DNA from: Clostridia bacterium
GTDB taxonomy: Bacteria > Bacillota > Clostridia > Christensenellales > CAG-314
NCBI GenBank assembly: GCA_028703495.1
Contig: JAQVMT010000018.1
Location: 1-40,026 of the forward strand
Direction of reading: 5' to 3'
DNA: 40,026 nucleotides
Part shown: in pieces, positions 38,385 through 40,026 of the stretch
Layout: each line of letters starts with the position of its first letter
How positions within the stretch are numbered: position 1 is the stretch's first letter
Made by a program: the position numbers and the translations under genes
Notes under the pieces: model-generated
Seen by the model: the letters and a program-made list of their open reading frames with translations, nothing else
Told to the model about the DNA's origin: nothing
Databases searched by the model: none

Positions 38385-40026
38385 ATGCCACTTAATCATT
38401 TAGACTACGCGAAGATTCTGTATACCGCAGGGTGCGAAAACATTATTACGGACTTCTCTCTTTGGAGCAACTTTCTTGCGACGGCAGCGAATAATTACAA
38501 GTACAGCTTTGTTGACCAAATTATTATAGGAAAAGAAAGAGCCGACGCAACGGCTTTAGCTACTTATGACGAGTGGCAGAAGCTAGGCTATCAAGTTAAA
38601 AAAGGCAGTAAGGGCATTCCGTCGCTCGGGAACAAAGCCGCAAAGACAATAACCTATTTATTTGATAAGACAGATGTATATTCACTAAATAATCGCAGTA
38701 TTCGATTATGGCAATATAAAGAGGAATATACTGCTGATGTTATTGCCGGGTTAATTAAAGATTGCGGCTTTGTGAACGACGGCTCTTCGGAGGATTTAAA
38801 GACAGCCGTTATCGAAGCGGCAAAACAGCTTACAAGCAACAGCGATACGCTTGTTGACCTTGCCGCAATGTTAAATATACCGACTGACGAAATAAAAGAC
38901 TTTGCTTCAGACGGCATTACTGCGATGGTCCTTAAGCGCTGCTTCGGAGATATTACATTAAACGACGCTGCCGGTCGCGAGTTTATTGATAAGGTGTCGA
39001 ACTCAAATTCGCCGCTTTCGATGAGCGCAATAGGAAACACTATCGGAAGCTTCGTTACCAACACAGCAAAGACGATATTAAAAAGCATTGAGCATACAAC
39101 AAAAGAACAAAATAAATTAAGGTACGAAAGGAGCATTAACAATGGAGAAAGAAACACGACTGGACGGGAAAATAGAGGTGACATACACAGAGGACAGCAA
39201 CGGTATGCTGATTCCGCAGTACGAAGCGTTGGTTCCGATAGAGGAGCTTACATTGACGCCGATGGAGCCGCCGGAGCCGCCGGAGATGGCGAACGAGTTT
39301 ATCGGGAAGTACGGAATGGAGAGGGAAGAGTATCTGAAGGAATACAAGAACTTAGAATATCGGAGTCTGATAATGTCCAACAGTCTGCACAGGCATCTGT
39401 TGGAAACGAACTCGCTGGTTCGCGAGAGAGTGCGGGTACTGGTCGAACAGATGGCGAAAGCGGAGGGCGTGAACGAGGAGCTGAAGAGAACCGATATGAT
39501 GAGGTGGGTTGGTCTGATGAACAACCTCAAAGCCTGCGCGGAGGAGATAGCGTACAGCGAGCTGATTTACGTATAAATCAACTTGCTACTCCCGAAGGAA
39601 TAACGCAAGAGCACATTAACGCTGTGCTCTTGCGCGGGAGTGGCGTAAGCGAAGGTAAGCTTCGTATTTATAATCAGTATTTAAAGAAAGACGGCAGCAA
39701 AGAAAACACAGCATTTTTAAAAGGCGAATACGGAATAGGCGGAGCCTATCCCGTATTAACCGTGGACGGCGTAAATTTCAGCGAAGACCACGACGGTAAA
39801 GGAATGACTATTACTCGCGGCAGCGCGAACGGCAGAACAAAGCTGTCGCTTACTTGGGCTAATATTGCAAAGCGAATAGAAGAGCTTATAGACGCAGACC
39901 GCTTTTTGTCGCCGAAAGAAAAAGAAGCTTTTCTTGTGTGGCGTGTTGATAACGAAAAGCGAGTTGAGCGCGGCAAAGTTGCAAAGGAGCTTAGTGCGGT
40001 TCTTAATGAATATGCCGAAAGCATTT
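38385..40026 (+). CDS. Large methylase-like/SNF2 helicase protein, N-terminal part (runs across the cut)
   Basis: Start of the 2,448-residue gene continued at base 1; frame open to the window end with no stop (bases 39900-40026 duplicate 1-127). ATG at 38385 with AGAAAGGG about 10 bases upstream, 17 bases after the relaxase stop. Residues 1-110 resemble the ssDNA-binding-like module found at the front of these proteins (LWSNFLATAANNYKYSFVDQ, EWQKLGYQVKKGSKGI). Residues about 250-397 are an unusual Gly/Arg/Asp/Glu-rich linker without predicted structure, exactly the part overprinted by the TnpV-like gene. An LPD-like domain follows (VLLRGSGVSEGKLRIYNQYL, FLKGEYGIGGAYP). The linker composition is thus explained by the second reading frame. 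Confidence 0.92.
   Translation, partial: MPLNHLDYAKILYTAGCENIITDFSLWSNFLATAANNYKYSFVDQIIIGKERADATALATYDEWQKLGYQVKKGSKGIPSLGNKAAKTITYLFDKTDVYSLNNRSIRLWQYKEEYTADVIAGLIKDCGFVNDGSSEDLKTAVIEAAKQLTSNSDTLVDLAAMLNIPTDEIKDFASDGITAMVLKRCFGDITLNDAAGREFIDKVSNSNSPLSMSAIGNTIGSFVTNTAKTILKSIEHTTKEQNKLRYERSINNGERNTTGRENRGDIHRGQQRYADSAVRSVGSDRGAYIDADGAAGAAGDGERVYREVRNGEGRVSEGIQELRISESDNVQQSAQASVGNELAGSRESAGTGRTDGESGGRERGAEENRYDEVGWSDEQPQSLRGGDSVQRADLRINQLATPEGITQEHINAVLLRGSGVSEGKLRIYNQYLKKDGSKENTAFLKGEYGIGGAYPVLTVDGVNFSEDHDGKGMTITRGSANGRTKLSLTWANIAKRIEELIDADRFLSPKEKEAFLVWRVDNEKRVERGKVAKELSAVLNEYAESI
39142..39576 (+). CDS. TnpV-like protein encoded inside the helicase gene in another frame
   Basis: 144 residues, complete, with AAAGGAG at 39127-39133 placed 8 bases before the ATG. 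Sequence matches the TnpV family named from Tn4451-type elements: GKYGMEREEYLKEYKNLEYR, ETNSLVRERVRVLVEQMAKA, EGVNEELKRTDMMRWVGLMN and the ending AEEIAYSELIY. The frame is shifted by one relative to the host gene, whose own translation here is a low-complexity linker, so both products are made from the same 435 bp. Bases here are GC-richer and codon use differs from the flanks. Function of TnpV is unknown; despite the name it is not a transposase. Confidence 0.88.
   Translation: MEKETRLDGKIEVTYTEDSNGMLIPQYEALVPIEELTLTPMEPPEPPEMANEFIGKYGMEREEYLKEYKNLEYRSLIMSNSLHRHLLETNSLVRERVRVLVEQMAKAEGVNEELKRTDMMRWVGLMNNLKACAEEIAYSELIYV
39900..40026. repeat. Terminal direct repeat, right copy (circular overlap)
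   Basis: Identical to bases 1-127; see the left copy. Removing one copy gives a 39,899-bp circle in which the helicase gene is intact. Confidence 0.97.

Noticed and set aside
39142-39576. Evidence of a transposon because of a TnpV-like protein
   Set aside because: No transposase, terminal inverted repeats or target duplication nearby; TnpV is only named for its first host element and here lies inside another gene.

Overview
The window is a complete circular element cut at an arbitrary point. Its last 127 bases (39900-40026) repeat its first 127 exactly, so the unique circle is 39,899 bp, and one very large gene runs across the cut. Gene families (PcfB, PrgI, Maff2-type and SNF2/LPD-type proteins, CptN/ToxN-like toxin, MobA/MobL relaxase), strong AGGAGG-type ribosome sites and consensus sigma-A promoters point to a conjugative plasmid of a Gram-positive anaerobe, most likely a gut Clostridia member. 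There is no rRNA, tRNA, transposase or large integrase, and I see no resistance or metabolic cargo.

Layout. (1) 35.4 kb through the cut to 5.8 kb, plus strand: putative oriT, MobC-like accessory protein, MOBP-type relaxase, and a 2,448-residue methylase-like/SNF2 helicase. A complete TnpV-like gene with its own ribosome site is overprinted in another frame of the helicase gene. (2) 5.8-8.1 kb: terminators, phased 11-bp direct repeats (origin-like), a small serine recombinase, and a textbook type III toxin-antitoxin locus (promoter, three 43-bp repeats, terminator hairpin, ToxN/CptN-like toxin). (3) 28.5 down to 8.1 kb, minus strand: one operon-like run of 19 genes under a consensus-like promoter at 28634-28663. 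Its first part is a Tad/Flp-type pilus set (CpaB, TadZ, TadA, TadB, TadC, Flp-like pilin, two pseudopilin-like proteins, a membrane-anchored protein, a 914-residue exported protein and a prepilin peptidase). It leads directly into a Gram-positive type IV secretion set (PcfB, VirD4, Maff2-like, VirB6, PrgI, VirB4, M23 hydrolase) and topoisomerase III. (4) 28.8-35.4 kb: an Xre-like repressor divergent from that operon, a structured leader with three repeated hairpin modules, a HTH-duplicated replication-protein candidate, an AbiE-like toxin-antitoxin pair, and parA/parB with six related palindromes (probable parS sites).

How it fits together. The relaxase nicks oriT, VirD4 couples the DNA to the VirB4/B6/PrgI channel, and the M23 enzyme opens peptidoglycan. 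Co-transcribed Tad genes could build a pilus for mating contact, which is not part of standard Gram-positive conjugation models; this is the most interesting system here. ParABS, resolvase and two toxin-antitoxin loci would hold the plasmid. Functions are inferred from sequence only; no database search was run.
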